DNA of 64,000 nucleotides from CAYYTU01 sp964474655 (GCA_964474655.1 CAYYTU010000002.1:104232-168231); one strand, 5' to 3'; shown: positions 16,916-26,032, counted from the stretch's first letter. Translations and numbers: made by a program. The notes: generated from the letters alone by a model not told the origin.

Positions 16916-16954
16916 AAACAGAAACCCCTTGCCAGTTCGATGCTCGGCAAGGGG
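16916..16954 (-). terminator. Intrinsic terminator of cobalamin riboswitch 1
   Basis: Arms CCCCTTGCC and GGCAAGGGG (16946-16954 and 16925-16933) form a 9-bp stem followed on the minus strand by TTTCTGTTT. It lies downstream of the aptamer and upstream of cbiM, as in transcriptional-attenuation riboswitches. Confidence 0.8.
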
Positions 16955-16964
16955 CAGGCGCAAG

Positions 16965-17140
16965 AATCTCGGCTGCTCCCACTCCCTTCCGCGAGGATGT
17001 GTGGAGCCGATGGCGGCGGGCGATCTGACTTCCTGGTCGAGCCAGGTTACAGCTGCGGGACAACGCCGGACTCTCACCGGCTTCGCCGTTGCCACCCGGG
17101 CCATCCGGAGCCGCGGGTACCGCCATCGCTCGTTTCAATT
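16965..17140 (-). ncRNA. Cobalamin riboswitch 1, controls cbiMNQO-cobO-pduX-cobQ
   Basis: On the minus strand the core GCCGGTGAGAGTCCGGC is followed by TGTCCCGCAGCTGTAACC and then the B12-box-like AGTCAGATCGCCCGCC. This is the conserved cobalamin aptamer order. A terminator follows at 16916-16954. High cobalamin should shut off cobalt uptake and late cobalamin steps. Confidence 0.9.
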
Positions 17141-17180
17141 GTCAACGTCAGTAAACCAGTAGGACGGGATTGCTAACTGA

Positions 17181-17342
17181 CTGGACTTTGGACAAATCTT
17201 GTTTGAACCTTCCCGAAAGCTTTCCAGTGTGATGAAACTGGCTGAGAATTGCTTGAAAGTGGGCCTTTCTGACCTTTTAGGCTGTTCTTTTCAGCTTTCG
17301 GGAAGGTTGTTGGCGAAAATCTGAGCTTTATCCAAAGTCCAG
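17181..17342. mobile_element. 162-bp MITE with terminal inverted repeats and 7-bp target duplication
   Basis: The ends are CTGGACTTTGGA and its complement TCCAAAGTCCAG. A second perfect inverted block AACCTTCCCGAAAGCT / AGCTTTCGGGAAGGTT lies inside each arm. The element is flanked by TAACTGA on both sides (17174-17180 and 17343-17349). No coding capacity. It sits between the cbiA stop and riboswitch 1, so it is presumably mobilised in trans by an unidentified IS. Confidence 0.85.
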
Positions 17343-17352
17343 TAACTGACTA

Positions 17353-18756
17353 CTATCGTCGGTCTTGGCCTTCCCGCCAGCGCACGCAGGCCTGGACGAA
17401 GTTGGGCGCCAGCACGGACGAGGACCCGAAGTGCAAATGAACGTAGGAGGCCAGCAGGTTGCCGACTGCGAAGCCCTCCTGGCGCATCTCCTCCCCGCGC
17501 CGAGGCACAATCTCGTATGCGTAGGGCAGCTCGGCTGGGCGCTCCACCCAGTCCGAATAGTGGAACTCGTGCCCGCGGGTCCGCTCGCCCCGATCCAGAA
17601 GCAGCGTATCGCGTCGCGCCGTCACCTGCCGGTAGCCCATCCGCAGCCGCTCCCGCATCCGCGAGCGACCGGGCACCACGCCGACCATCGGGTACGTCCG
17701 TCCCTCCAGGTCCGTGATGCTCTCGGTCAGCACCATCAGCCCGCCACATTCGGCGTAGATCGGCATGCCGGCCTCGTGCGCCGCGCGGATGGCCGCCAGC
17801 AGCGGCTCGTTGCGGGCCAATCGCGCCGCGTAGAGCTCCGGATACCCGCCGCCCAGGTAAAGCCCGGCCACGTCCGCTGGCAGGCGATCATCATTCAGCG
17901 GGCTGAACGCCACGATCTCGGCCCCAGCCGCCCGCAGCAAATCAAGGTTGTCCTCGTAGTAAAAGCAGAACGCCTCGTCACGTGCCACGGCCAGTCGCAC
18001 CAGCGCGTCCGGCGCCGCGGCCGGGGGCGAGAGCGCTCCTCCGCCCGCCAGTGGCCCGACGTCGCCGGCGATAGCCCACAATCGCGCCAGATCGACGTGC
18101 CGCGTCACCAGCGCGGCCGCGTGCTCCAAGAACGCTTCGACCTCGACCGCGCGCTCGACGGCGGTGTGCAACCCCAGATGCCGCTCCGGGATCACGATCT
18201 CGGGCGACTTCGGCAGGCAGCCCAGCACCGGCAGCCCCACCCCCTCGACGGCCTCAGTCACCCAACGCGCGTGCCGCTCGCTGCCCACCTGATTGCAGAT
18301 CACGCCGGCGACGTTCAGCGCGGGATCGAAGTCGCGGTATCCCAGGGCCATCGCCCCGGCGCTGCGCGCCATCTTGCCCACGTCCAGCACCAGGATCACC
18401 GGTGCGCCGAGCAGCTTGGCGACCTCGGCGGTGCTGCCGCTTTCCGTAGTGGCGCCGTGCCCGTCGAACAGCCCCATCACGCCCTCGACGACGGCGATGT
18501 CGGCGTCGGAGGCCGCGCGGACGACGGTGACTTGCACCTGCGCCTGAGGGACCATCCACGTATCGAGGTTGCGCGAGGGCCGTCCGGTGGCCTGGGTGTG
18601 ATACATCGGATCGATGTAGTCGGGGCCGACCTTGAAGCCCTGCACGACGTGGTCGCGGGCGAGCGCCGCCATCAGCCCGGTGGCGACGGTGCTCTTGCCG
18701 CTGCCGCTGGCCGGCGCCGCGATCACCAGCCGCGGCACGTCGATGCGCTCGCTCAC
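17353..18756 (-). CDS. cbiA: Cobyrinic acid a,c-diamide synthase
   Basis: It amidates the a and c carboxylates of (cobalt-)cobyrinic acid using glutamine and ATP. The protein has 467 aa. P-loop IAAPASGSGKSTVATGL and VEGVMGLFDG lie in the N-terminal half. The glutamine amidotransferase half has GLYLGGGYPELYA and the catalytic Cys in YAECGGLMVL. It overlaps cbiL by 4 bp and is the last gene of the first unit. The MITE lies 10 bp beyond its stop. Confidence 0.95.
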   Translation of the reverse strand: MSERIDVPRLVIAAPASGSGKSTVATGLMAALARDHVVQGFKVGPDYIDPMYHTQATGRPSRNLDTWMVPQAQVQVTVVRAASDADIAVVEGVMGLFDGHGATTESGSTAEVAKLLGAPVILVLDVGKMARSAGAMALGYRDFDPALNVAGVICNQVGSERHARWVTEAVEGVGLPVLGCLPKSPEIVIPERHLGLHTAVERAVEVEAFLEHAAALVTRHVDLARLWAIAGDVGPLAGGGALSPPAAAPDALVRLAVARDEAFCFYYEDNLDLLRAAGAEIVAFSPLNDDRLPADVAGLYLGGGYPELYAARLARNEPLLAAIRAAHEAGMPIYAECGGLMVLTESITDLEGRTYPMVGVVPGRSRMRERLRMGYRQVTARRDTLLLDRGERTRGHEFHYSDWVERPAELPYAYEIVPRRGEEMRQEGFAVGNLLASYVHLHFGSSSVLAPNFVQACVRWREGQDRR

Positions 18757-19502
18757 GTTGGCCTCCCATCGCGCCCGCCGCGCACAATCAGCAGCGAAAG
18801 GTAGTGAATCGCCGCCCCGCGCAGCGTGCGCACGTCTCGCACCACGCGCCCCGCCTCGTGCGAGGCACGTTCGATCAGCACCGCCTCGTCGAGCAGACGC
18901 ATCGCCGCCAACAGATCAAGCAGCTGGTCGAGCACGCGATGGACCTTGAGCAGCACCACCGTGTCAAAGTCACGCAGCACGCGCCGCAGCTCGTCCATCG
19001 CCTCGAACGTGGCTGGCATCAGCGCCAGCCGTTGATCGCCGTTCACCAGCGGGACCGGGACCTGAGCCGCCGCCGCCATCACCGAGCTGACCCCCGGCAC
19101 GACCGTCACCGGCAGCTCCTCCGGCAGATGACGCAGCACGTAGATGAAGGTACTGTGGAGCAGCGGATCGCCCTCGGTGAGGAACGCGACGTCGTGCCCG
19201 GCGCGTAACGTCTCGGCCACCGCTCGCGCCGCCGCGCGCCGATGCAGCTCCCGCGCCTCGACGCTCCGGATCATCGGGAAGTGGAGGCGCAATACCTCCG
19301 GGCGAGCCCCCGGCTCAGCACGCAGCAACGGCTCAGCGATGGTCAGCGCGTAGCTATCGCCGTCCTTCTGCGCCACCGGCACGGCCAGCACGTCCACCTC
19401 GCGCACCACCCGGGCCGCCTTGAGCGTCATCAGCTCGGGATCGCCCGGCCCGACGCCCAGGCCGTAAAGGGTGCCCGGCGTCGATGTGTCACGAGCGGTC
19501 AT
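18753..19502 (-). CDS. cbiL: Precorrin-2 / cobalt-factor II C20-methyltransferase
   Basis: It adds the C20 methyl to the corrin precursor. The protein has 249 aa. LYGLGVGPGDPELMTLKAARV and FLTEGDPLLHSTFIYVLRHL are CbiL/CobI motifs, and VVPGVSSVMAAAAQVPVPLVNGD marks the SAM site. It overlaps cbiE-T by 14 bp and cbiA by 4 bp. Given cbiX, cbiD and cbiG nearby, the substrate should be cobalt-factor II (early-cobalt route). Confidence 0.93.
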   Translation of the reverse strand: MTARDTSTPGTLYGLGVGPGDPELMTLKAARVVREVDVLAVPVAQKDGDSYALTIAEPLLRAEPGARPEVLRLHFPMIRSVEARELHRRAAARAVAETLRAGHDVAFLTEGDPLLHSTFIYVLRHLPEELPVTVVPGVSSVMAAAAQVPVPLVNGDQRLALMPATFEAMDELRRVLRDFDTVVLLKVHRVLDQLLDLLAAMRLLDEAVLIERASHEAGRVVRDVRTLRGAAIHYLSLLIVRGGRDGRPT

Positions 19503-20712
19503 TGGTTACCTTCCCCTTCAGGATAAACACCGGATTGAGCGGCGCCAGGCGCGTGCGTCCGGCGATGGCTCGCCCGTGCGCTACGCTCACCTGCGAGACC
19601 TGTGGCGCCCAGCCCAGCGCGTCCATCACGCCCATCGCCTGGTGCAGATTCTCCAACGTCGCCAGGTTCATCACGACCCGACAGCCGGGGCGCGCCACGT
19701 CGTCAACGTAGTTCAGGATCGGCTCCAACACACCCCCGGTGCCGCCTACGAAGACGGCCGACGGGCGCGACAGGTCCTCCAGCGCCGCCGGCGCCCGGCC
19801 CGCCACCACGGCGACGTTGAGTGCGCCGAAGCGGGCGACGTTCTCCCGGATGTAGCCCAGGTTCTCCGCATCTTTCTCGACGGCGAAGACCCGACCGCGC
19901 CAGGCGAGCTGGGCCATCTCGATGCTCACCGCGCCGCTTCCGGCGCCCACGTCCCAGACCGTGTCCGTCTCGCTCAGCGCCAGGCGCGTCAGGCTCAAGG
20001 CGCGGACGTCGGCCTTGGTGATCAATCCGCCGCGATGGGCGTAGGCCGCGTCGGGCCGCGGGGCGATGATCGGCTGCGGTCGCCAATTCGCGTCGCGAAT
20101 CAGGAGCAGCACGTTCAACGGCGCGAACGACGAGCCGGGCAGGGCCGCCAGGCGCGTATCGACGATGCGCTCGTCGGAGCAGCCCAGGTTTTCGGCCACG
20201 ATGGCCCGGCAATCGCCTGTGCCAGCCTCCAGCAGCGCCTCCGCGATGACTGACGGTGTGTGCTCACGATCAGTGAGGATACCAAGCTTGGGCGCTCGCC
20301 GGGCCCAGCCGACCACCTCGGCCAGCGGGCGGGCGTGCGCGCTGGTGAAGATCGCATCGCTCCAACCGAGCCCAGCGCGGGCGAACGCCAGCTGCAGCGC
20401 GCCGACGTGCGGCACGATCTCCAGCGTGTCCGGCGGGAGATAGCGCAACAGGGTCTCGGCGATGCCGTAGAACCCGGGATCGCCGGACGCCAGCACCACG
20501 GTCCGGGCCTCGCCGCGCTGGCGCAGCCGCTCGATCAGCGCCGGGATGTTCGCCCCGATGGTTACCTTCTCGGCCGGATGATCGGGCCAGTGGGCCAGCA
20601 GCCGATCCCCGCCGATCAGCAGCTCGGCCCGCGCGATGCGCTCCCGCAGCTCGGGCGTGAGTCCGGCGGGGCCGTCGCCCCCCACGCCGATCACCAGCAC
20701 CGGATCGCTCAT
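19489..20712 (-). CDS. cbiET: Cobalt-precorrin-7 C5-methyltransferase / C15-methyltransferase-decarboxylase fusion
   Basis: This bifunctional protein (407 aa) resembles CobL. The N-terminal CbiE domain (about 1-200) has VIGVGGDGPAGLTPELRERI and VLASGDPGFYGIAETLL. The C-terminal CbiT domain (about 215-400) has a class-I methyltransferase site VWDVGAGSGAVSIEMAQ and RAPAALEDLSRPSAVFVGG. It overlaps both cbiD (4 bp) and cbiL. CbiE and CbiT are separate in many anaerobic-route genomes, so this is a fused arrangement. Confidence 0.93.
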   Translation of the reverse strand: MSDPVLVIGVGGDGPAGLTPELRERIARAELLIGGDRLLAHWPDHPAEKVTIGANIPALIERLRQRGEARTVVLASGDPGFYGIAETLLRYLPPDTLEIVPHVGALQLAFARAGLGWSDAIFTSAHARPLAEVVGWARRAPKLGILTDREHTPSVIAEALLEAGTGDCRAIVAENLGCSDERIVDTRLAALPGSSFAPLNVLLLIRDANWRPQPIIAPRPDAAYAHRGGLITKADVRALSLTRLALSETDTVWDVGAGSGAVSIEMAQLAWRGRVFAVEKDAENLGYIRENVARFGALNVAVVAGRAPAALEDLSRPSAVFVGGTGGVLEPILNYVDDVARPGCRVVMNLATLENLHQAMGVMDALGWAPQVSQVSVAHGRAIAGRTRLAPLNPVFILKGKVTNDRS

Positions 20713-21845
20713 AGTGTGCCCTCCTTGCTTCCGATCGCCAGCAGGTCGCCGCCGATGTCGAAGAGCAGCACCTCGACGTCGAACGCGCCGTCGACCCAGG
20801 CATAGGCCCGCTCGGCCGCCAGCTGCGCCAGTCGCTCCTCCAGGCCGGCGATGCCGGCCTCGCGTAGCAGCATCTGGACGTGGCGAGCGGTGTTCGCCCG
20901 ACCGATCCGGGCCAGCAGCGGCGCGTCGACGTCCAGCTGCTCGACCAGCCCGGTCAGGAAGTCGAAATCGACCCCGCCCTCGCTGACGTGGGTCTGCATC
21001 CGCCCCTGGGCCAGCTTGGAGAGCTTGCCCACCATCCCGGCCACGACCACCATCGGGAACCCCAGCCGCCGCGCCTTACGGAGCGCGTAGCCCATATGAT
21101 CCCCCACCTGCACGAAGCCAAGCGCGGGCCAATCGGCGTGATGGGCCATTGCATACTCCTCGCTGCGGCTCCCGGTGGTCAGCACGGCGTGGCGCAGGCC
21201 ATCCTCGGCGGCCACGTTCAGCTCGAAGTAGATGCTGGCCCGATAGGCCGCCTTCGAGAACGGCTTGACGATCCCCGTCGTGCCCAGGATCGAGATACCG
21301 CCCACGATGCCCAGCCGCGGGTTGAGCGTCTCCTGGGCGATAGCCTCGCCGCCGGGCACCGTGATGGTGACCTGGAGCCCCTCCCCGCGCCCGGAGCGGC
21401 CCCGGTGCTCGTCGACCTCGTCAGTCACGGCCTCGGTGATCAGCCGGCGCGGGACGGGGTTGATGGCCGGCTGGCCGATCTCGACCGGGAGCCCCGGCTT
21501 GGTGACGACGCCGACACCCTCGCCGCCAAGCAGCGTCACGCCAGGCTCGTCAGTCCATTCGACCGTGGCCTGGATCTCGGTGTCGTCGGTGACGTCGGGA
21601 TCGTCGCCGGCGTCTTTGATCGTGCCACAGGTCACGCGATCCGCCGAACGCTCGCAGCGCGTCATCTGGAACGTGACGCCGCTCTCCCCCGGCAGGTCGA
21701 TGGTGACCTGACGCACGGCCCGCTCGCCGACGAGCGCCCGGGTCGCCGCCGCCGCGGCCGCCGTCGCGCAGGCGCCGGTGGTGTAGCCGTGCCGTAAGTT
21801 CGGCCGACGGTGATGGCGTCGTGGCTTACGCGCGTGAGCCGTCAT
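20709..21845 (-). CDS. cbiD: Cobalt-precorrin-5B C1-methyltransferase
   Basis: This anaerobic-route enzyme methylates C1 after ring contraction. It has 378 aa. The family opening LRHGYTTGACATAAAAAA, the mid-protein GGISILGTTGIVKPFS and GDHMGYALRKARRLGF are diagnostic for CbiD. The frame is open 32 codons further upstream through cbiC. MTAHARKPRR at 21845 overlaps cbiC by only 20 bp and lies about 20 residues before the conserved block, so it is used. Confidence 0.93.
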   Translation of the reverse strand: MTAHARKPRRHHRRPNLRHGYTTGACATAAAAAATRALVGERAVRQVTIDLPGESGVTFQMTRCERSADRVTCGTIKDAGDDPDVTDDTEIQATVEWTDEPGVTLLGGEGVGVVTKPGLPVEIGQPAINPVPRRLITEAVTDEVDEHRGRSGRGEGLQVTITVPGGEAIAQETLNPRLGIVGGISILGTTGIVKPFSKAAYRASIYFELNVAAEDGLRHAVLTTGSRSEEYAMAHHADWPALGFVQVGDHMGYALRKARRLGFPMVVVAGMVGKLSKLAQGRMQTHVSEGGVDFDFLTGLVEQLDVDAPLLARIGRANTARHVQMLLREAGIAGLEERLAQLAAERAYAWVDGAFDVEVLLFDIGGDLLAIGSKEGTL

Positions 21846-22476
21846 CGTCCCCTTCCGCCAGCCGCAGCAGCGCGTTGACAATCGAAGCCGCCACCGTTGA
21901 GCCGCCCTTGCGACCGACCGCCGTGATCGTCGGCACGTCAACGTCTAAGTCTAGCAGCGCATCCTTCGATTCGACAGCGTTGACGAAGCCGACCGGCACG
22001 CCGACGATCAGCGCCGGGCGCACGTCCTCCTCTTGCACCAGGCGGATCACCTCCAGCAGCGCTGTGGGCGCGTTGCCAATCGCCACGATGCCGCCGTCGA
22101 TGACCTCGACGTTGCGCCGCATCGCCAGCGTCGAGCGCGTGACGCCCAGCGCCGCGGCCTGCTCGCGCACCTCGGGGTGAGCGATGTCGCACGCCGTCCG
22201 CCCGCCCAGCGCGGCAAGTCGCCGCGAGGAGATGCCCACCTCGACCATCCGCACGTCGGTGACGACCGTGCAACCGCGCCGCAGCGCCGTCACGCCCGCC
22301 TCTACCGCCTGGGGATGGAAGCGCAGCGTATCCTGGAAATCGAAGTCAGCCGTGGCGTGGATCACGCGCACCGCCACCGCCAGCTCGCCCGCGGAAAAAT
22401 CGTGGGCGTCCATCTCGTCGAGCACGATGTGAAAGCTCTCCCGCTCAATCTCGTGTGGTAACACGTTACCTCTCAT
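21826..22476 (-). CDS. cbiC: Cobalt-precorrin-8 methylmutase
   Basis: It moves the C11 methyl to C12, giving cobyrinic acid. The protein has 216 aa. The catalytic His lies in VIHATADFDF near residue 40. TDVRMVEVGI, IAIGNAPTALLEVIRL, GVPVGFVNAVESK and GRKGGSTVAASIVNALL are CbiC/CobH motifs. It lies 52 bp after cbiH and overlaps cbiD. Confidence 0.94.
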   Translation of the reverse strand: MRGNVLPHEIERESFHIVLDEMDAHDFSAGELAVAVRVIHATADFDFQDTLRFHPQAVEAGVTALRRGCTVVTDVRMVEVGISSRRLAALGGRTACDIAHPEVREQAAALGVTRSTLAMRRNVEVIDGGIVAIGNAPTALLEVIRLVQEEDVRPALIVGVPVGFVNAVESKDALLDLDVDVPTITAVGRKGGSTVAASIVNALLRLAEGDDDGSRA

Positions 22477-22528
22477 TGCTCTAGGCGGACGTCCGTCCGC
22501 GCCTTAACCTCTGCCGCCAGCCAAAGGG

Positions 22529-23284
22529 CTACTCACCGTCCAGGGCATACTTACGATCGTACCCCCGCGGCGTCACCATCTTCCCATCGTGGACGAACGT
22601 GCGGCTGTTGCCCACGACGACCAGCGTCAGCATATCGACGTCAGCCTGGGGCAGCTCGGCCAGTCTGATGAGCTCGACTCGCTGACCGGCGCGATAGGCC
22701 GCTCGCACGATGCCCACCGGCGTCTCCGGCGCGCGGTGCTGCGCCAGCACCTCACAGGCCCGTTCGAAGGGCTCAGTCCGGCGGCGGCCCTTGGGGTTAT
22801 AGAGGCAGACCACGAAGTCGGCCTGGGCCGCCAGAACGAGCCGCCGCAGAATCGTCTCCCGCGGGATCAGGTGATCGCTGAGGCTGACGACGGCGAAGTC
22901 GGTCATCAGCGGCGCGCCCAGCAGCGAGGCCGCCGCGTTCAGCGCCGAGACGCCGGGCACGACCTCGACCGACACGTCCTCGTCGCGCTCCCGCAACACC
23001 TCGTAGACCAGGCCTGCCATCCCGTAGACCCCGGCGTCGCCGCTGGAGACCAGGGCCACGCGCTGCCCCGAGCGTGCCAGCTCGACGGCGCGGTGGACGC
23101 GTTCGACTTCCTGGCCCATCCCGCTCGCTTCGCGCGGGACGCCCGGTGCCAGCGCCTCGATCAGCTCCAGGTACGTCCTGTAACCCAGGATCACGTCGGC
23201 GTGCTCGATGGCCTGCCGCGCCGCCGCCGTCATCTGCGCCGTCGCCCCCGGCCCGAGCCCCACCACAGTGATGGCGCCGCTCAT
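22529..23284 (-). CDS. cbiH: Precorrin-3B / cobalt-factor III C17-methyltransferase
   Basis: It methylates C17 and contracts the ring. The protein has 251 aa. ITVVGLGPGATAQMTAAARQAI, VALVSSGDAGVYGMAGLVYE and VVPGVSALNAAASLLGAPLM are typical CbiH/CobJ motifs, and FVVCLYNPKGRRR follows. It overlaps cbiF-G by 4 bp. No C-terminal ferredoxin or CobZ-like extension is present. Confidence 0.93.
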   Translation of the reverse strand: MSGAITVVGLGPGATAQMTAAARQAIEHADVILGYRTYLELIEALAPGVPREASGMGQEVERVHRAVELARSGQRVALVSSGDAGVYGMAGLVYEVLRERDEDVSVEVVPGVSALNAAASLLGAPLMTDFAVVSLSDHLIPRETILRRLVLAAQADFVVCLYNPKGRRRTEPFERACEVLAQHRAPETPVGIVRAAYRAGQRVELIRLAELPQADVDMLTLVVVGNSRTFVHDGKMVTPRGYDRKYALDGE

Positions 23285-25140
23285 TTGGCCTCCTCGCTGC
23301 GCAGCGCCAGGGCCACGGTCACGTTGCGAAACTTACGTTTCTCCACCAGCAGCGTCTCGGCCTCGGCCGCCAGCAACGCCGAAGGCTCCGCCACGCCCGG
23401 CACGCCCAGCACCCGCTCCGCCCAGACCGAAGGATTCGGCACCTCCTCGACCTGCGACACCGCCTCCCGGCTGAAGATCCGCAGCGACCAGCCGCGTGCC
23501 TCGCACGCTTCAATGAGGCCCTCCTCGTCGGCCTTGTCCTCGATGGTCGCCACGCAGCAGACGCTCGCCGCCGCCAGCCCGGCCTCGTCCAGCGTGCGGT
23601 CGATGCCGCCGAGAATCTCGTCGGCCGGCGTGTCCCGATTGCAGCCCACGCCCACGGCCAGGCAAGGCGGGCGGTAGATCACCGCGTGCGGCACGACGTC
23701 CAGCACGTCATTAGGCACATGGCGCGGCGTGATCAGCAAGGCCGCCGGCGGCGACGCCTCTCGTAGCGCATCCAGCGTCGCATAGCGGACGAGGTTCTCT
23801 GGCGTTGGATCGGGCCACCAGCTGGCGTCGCCGGCCTCCTGCACCACGCCGACCGGCTCGCCGTTGACCAGCGCGGCGCTGACGGCAGTCAGGTGCTCGT
23901 CGCGCTCGATCCTCCAGCCGTTCTCGCGCCCCAGCAGATCGACGGCGGGCAGCCCTTGCACGTCGCTGGCCGTGGTCAGGACGGGCGTGCCGCCCAGCAC
24001 GTCGGCCACGCGCCAGGCCAGCCGGTTGGCGCCGCCTTGGTGTCCGCTCAGCAAGCTGATGGCGTGCTGCCCCCGCTCATCGACCACCACCACGGCCGGA
24101 TCGGCCCGTTTGCTCTCCAGCAGCGACGCCAGCTGGCGCACGACGATGCCGCTTGCCATCACGGCGATCAGCGCGCCGTGCCGCCGGAAGGCCGATTGGA
24201 GCACCTGGCGCACCGAGGCCGTGTAGGCCATCACGCCGTCGGATAGCTCCGGGCCCACGAAGCGCCCCGGGGCGTAGAGCAGCGTCCCGGGCAGCCGGGC
24301 GTGGAGCCGTTCCCCCGTGCGCGTGCCGCCGCGGGTGAGCGTGACGATGGCTGTCGCGTCGTCGCCTTCCGGCGCGTCGAGCGCGGCGCCGTAGAGGTGC
24401 GAGCGCTGAGCCGCCCGCTTGGCGTCGGGCCGCAGCGCCGGGCTGATGATGATCAGCGCCTGGCGCGTGATCTCGGCCCGGCGCACGCGATCCACCACGT
24501 CCGCCAGCGTGCCGCGCACGATCCGCTCGTCGGGCCAGCTGGCCCGGTAGACGACGGCGACGGGCGTCCCGGCGTCGTAGCCGGCCGCGCGCAGCTCATC
24601 GACCACGCGGGCGATCATCCCGATGCTGAGGAAGATGACCAGGCTCGACCGGTGAGCGGCCAGGCGCTGGAGCGCCTCGCGCTCGGGGACCGGCGTGCGC
24701 CCCGCGAGACGTGTGAAGATGATCGTTTGCGTCTCCTCGGGGATGGTCAGCTCGACCGCCAGCGACGCGGCGGCGGCGAAGGCGGAGCTGACGCCGGGCA
24801 CCACGCCGTAGGGTACATCGGCCTCGTCCAGCGCCTGCATCTGCTCCATCGTGGCGCCGTAGATCGCGGGATCACCGGTGTGGAGCCGGACCACGATCCG
24901 GCCCGTCGCCACCGCCTCGCGCATCAGGGCCACTTGCTGCTCCAGCTTCATCCCGGCGCTGTCGTGCGTCTCGGCGTCGGGGCAAGCGTAGCTCAGCACG
25001 TCGGGGTTGACCAGCGAGCCGGCGTAGATGATGACGTCGGCTGCAGCGATCAGGCGCTGCGCCTTCAGCGTCAGCAGCTCGGGATCGCCCGGCCCCGCGC
25101 CGACGAAGTAGACCTGGGCCGGGTGCTCAGTCGTGGTCAT
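23281..25140 (-). CDS. cbiFG: Cobalt-precorrin-4 C11-methyltransferase / cobalt-precorrin-5A hydrolase fusion
   Basis: This fusion (619 aa) joins two consecutive enzymes. Residues 1 to about 255 are CbiF (VYFVGAGPGDPELLTLKAQ, HTGDPAIYGATMEQMQ, GVVPGVSSAFAAAASL). Residues from about 280 are CbiG, which opens the delta-lactone: GELHARLPG-like RLHARLPGTLL, a central LLSGHQGGANRLA and a C-terminal LAVGVGCNRDTPADEIL. An upstream reading continues through cbiX, but the family starts at MTTTEHPAQVYFVG, overlapping cbiX by 14 bp. CbiG confirms the anaerobic route. Confidence 0.94.
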   Translation of the reverse strand: MTTTEHPAQVYFVGAGPGDPELLTLKAQRLIAAADVIIYAGSLVNPDVLSYACPDAETHDSAGMKLEQQVALMREAVATGRIVVRLHTGDPAIYGATMEQMQALDEADVPYGVVPGVSSAFAAAASLAVELTIPEETQTIIFTRLAGRTPVPEREALQRLAAHRSSLVIFLSIGMIARVVDELRAAGYDAGTPVAVVYRASWPDERIVRGTLADVVDRVRRAEITRQALIIISPALRPDAKRAAQRSHLYGAALDAPEGDDATAIVTLTRGGTRTGERLHARLPGTLLYAPGRFVGPELSDGVMAYTASVRQVLQSAFRRHGALIAVMASGIVVRQLASLLESKRADPAVVVVDERGQHAISLLSGHQGGANRLAWRVADVLGGTPVLTTASDVQGLPAVDLLGRENGWRIERDEHLTAVSAALVNGEPVGVVQEAGDASWWPDPTPENLVRYATLDALREASPPAALLITPRHVPNDVLDVVPHAVIYRPPCLAVGVGCNRDTPADEILGGIDRTLDEAGLAAASVCCVATIEDKADEEGLIEACEARGWSLRIFSREAVSQVEEVPNPSVWAERVLGVPGVAEPSALLAAEAETLLVEKRKFRNVTVALALRSEEAK

Positions 25141-26032
25141 AGTGATGGTGGTGATGATGGTCGTGATCTGAACCGCCGTGCAGGTGGTGCGTGGTCTGCG
25201 GTTCGCCAACTTGATCTTCGTAGCTGGCCATCGGCCAGCGGTACTTGCAGATGTCGCAGACCATCGCGGCGGTGCCGTCGGCCGCCTCCTGGAAGCGCTG
25301 CGCCGCCACGTCCAGCAGCAGGGGATGGAGCCCCAGCGTCTCGGCGTGCACGACGCGCAGCGCCAGCTCGTCGGCTGCCTGATCGGCGACGCGCTTGATG
25401 CTCCGGTCGACCCGGCCGGTGAACAGCAGGTACGGCGCGACGACCAGCTGCTCCGCACCGAGCGCAGCGCAGCGCCGCACGGCCTCGGCGACCCTGGGGT
25501 GGGCCACGGCCTGGAAGCCGTACTCGACGGAGCGGTACGGGCGGCCCTCGAACAGCAGGTAGGCGCTCTTTGCCACGGCGCTGTTGCTGGTGGGGTCGCT
25601 GCTGCCGCGCCCCACGACGAGCACACGGGTCGCCTCCCGGGGCGCCGGATCGGACACCGCCTCCAGCGCCTGATCGACGCGCAGATCGAGCAGGTCGATC
25701 AGCTTGGCGTGCGGCCCCAGCGGCGTGCCGTAGCGAAAGTTGACGGCGGGGAACTGCTCGCGGGCCCACTGGACGCCGACGGCGACGTCGTTCTTCTGGT
25801 GCCCGCCGGCGCCGAGCACGAAGGGCAGCACGACCACGTCGCCGCCCGCGCCGACGCGCTCGGCGGCATCCGCGAGGCCGGTCGCCATATCCGGGTCGGC
25901 CAGCTCCAGGAAGCAATGGTGCACTGGTCGGTCAATGTGATCCGACAGCGCCTCGACGAAGCGACAGAACTGCGCGACGGCCTCCGGCACGCGGCTGCCG
26001 TGACCGACGACAAGATAAGTTGAATCTGACAT
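25127..26032 (-). CDS. cbiX: Sirohydrochlorin cobaltochelatase with His-rich tail
   Basis: It inserts Co2+ into sirohydrochlorin to begin the anaerobic corrin pathway. The protein has 301 aa. The N-terminal chelatase repeat starts YLVVGHGSRVPEAV with a metal-ligand His and LPFVLGAGGHQKNDV. The second repeat has VVGRGSSDP and VVAPYLLFTGRV. After CDICKYRW there is a His/Asp-rich tail (DHDHHHHHHYDHD), plausibly for cobalt storage or delivery. AGGAG sits 6 nt before ATG 26032. It is the first gene after riboswitch 2. Confidence 0.92.
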   Translation of the reverse strand: MSDSTYLVVGHGSRVPEAVAQFCRFVEALSDHIDRPVHHCFLELADPDMATGLADAAERVGAGGDVVVLPFVLGAGGHQKNDVAVGVQWAREQFPAVNFRYGTPLGPHAKLIDLLDLRVDQALEAVSDPAPREATRVLVVGRGSSDPTSNSAVAKSAYLLFEGRPYRSVEYGFQAVAHPRVAEAVRRCAALGAEQLVVAPYLLFTGRVDRSIKRVADQAADELALRVVHAETLGLHPLLLDVAAQRFQEAADGTAAMVCDICKYRWPMASYEDQVGEPQTTHHLHGGSDHDHHHHHHYDHD

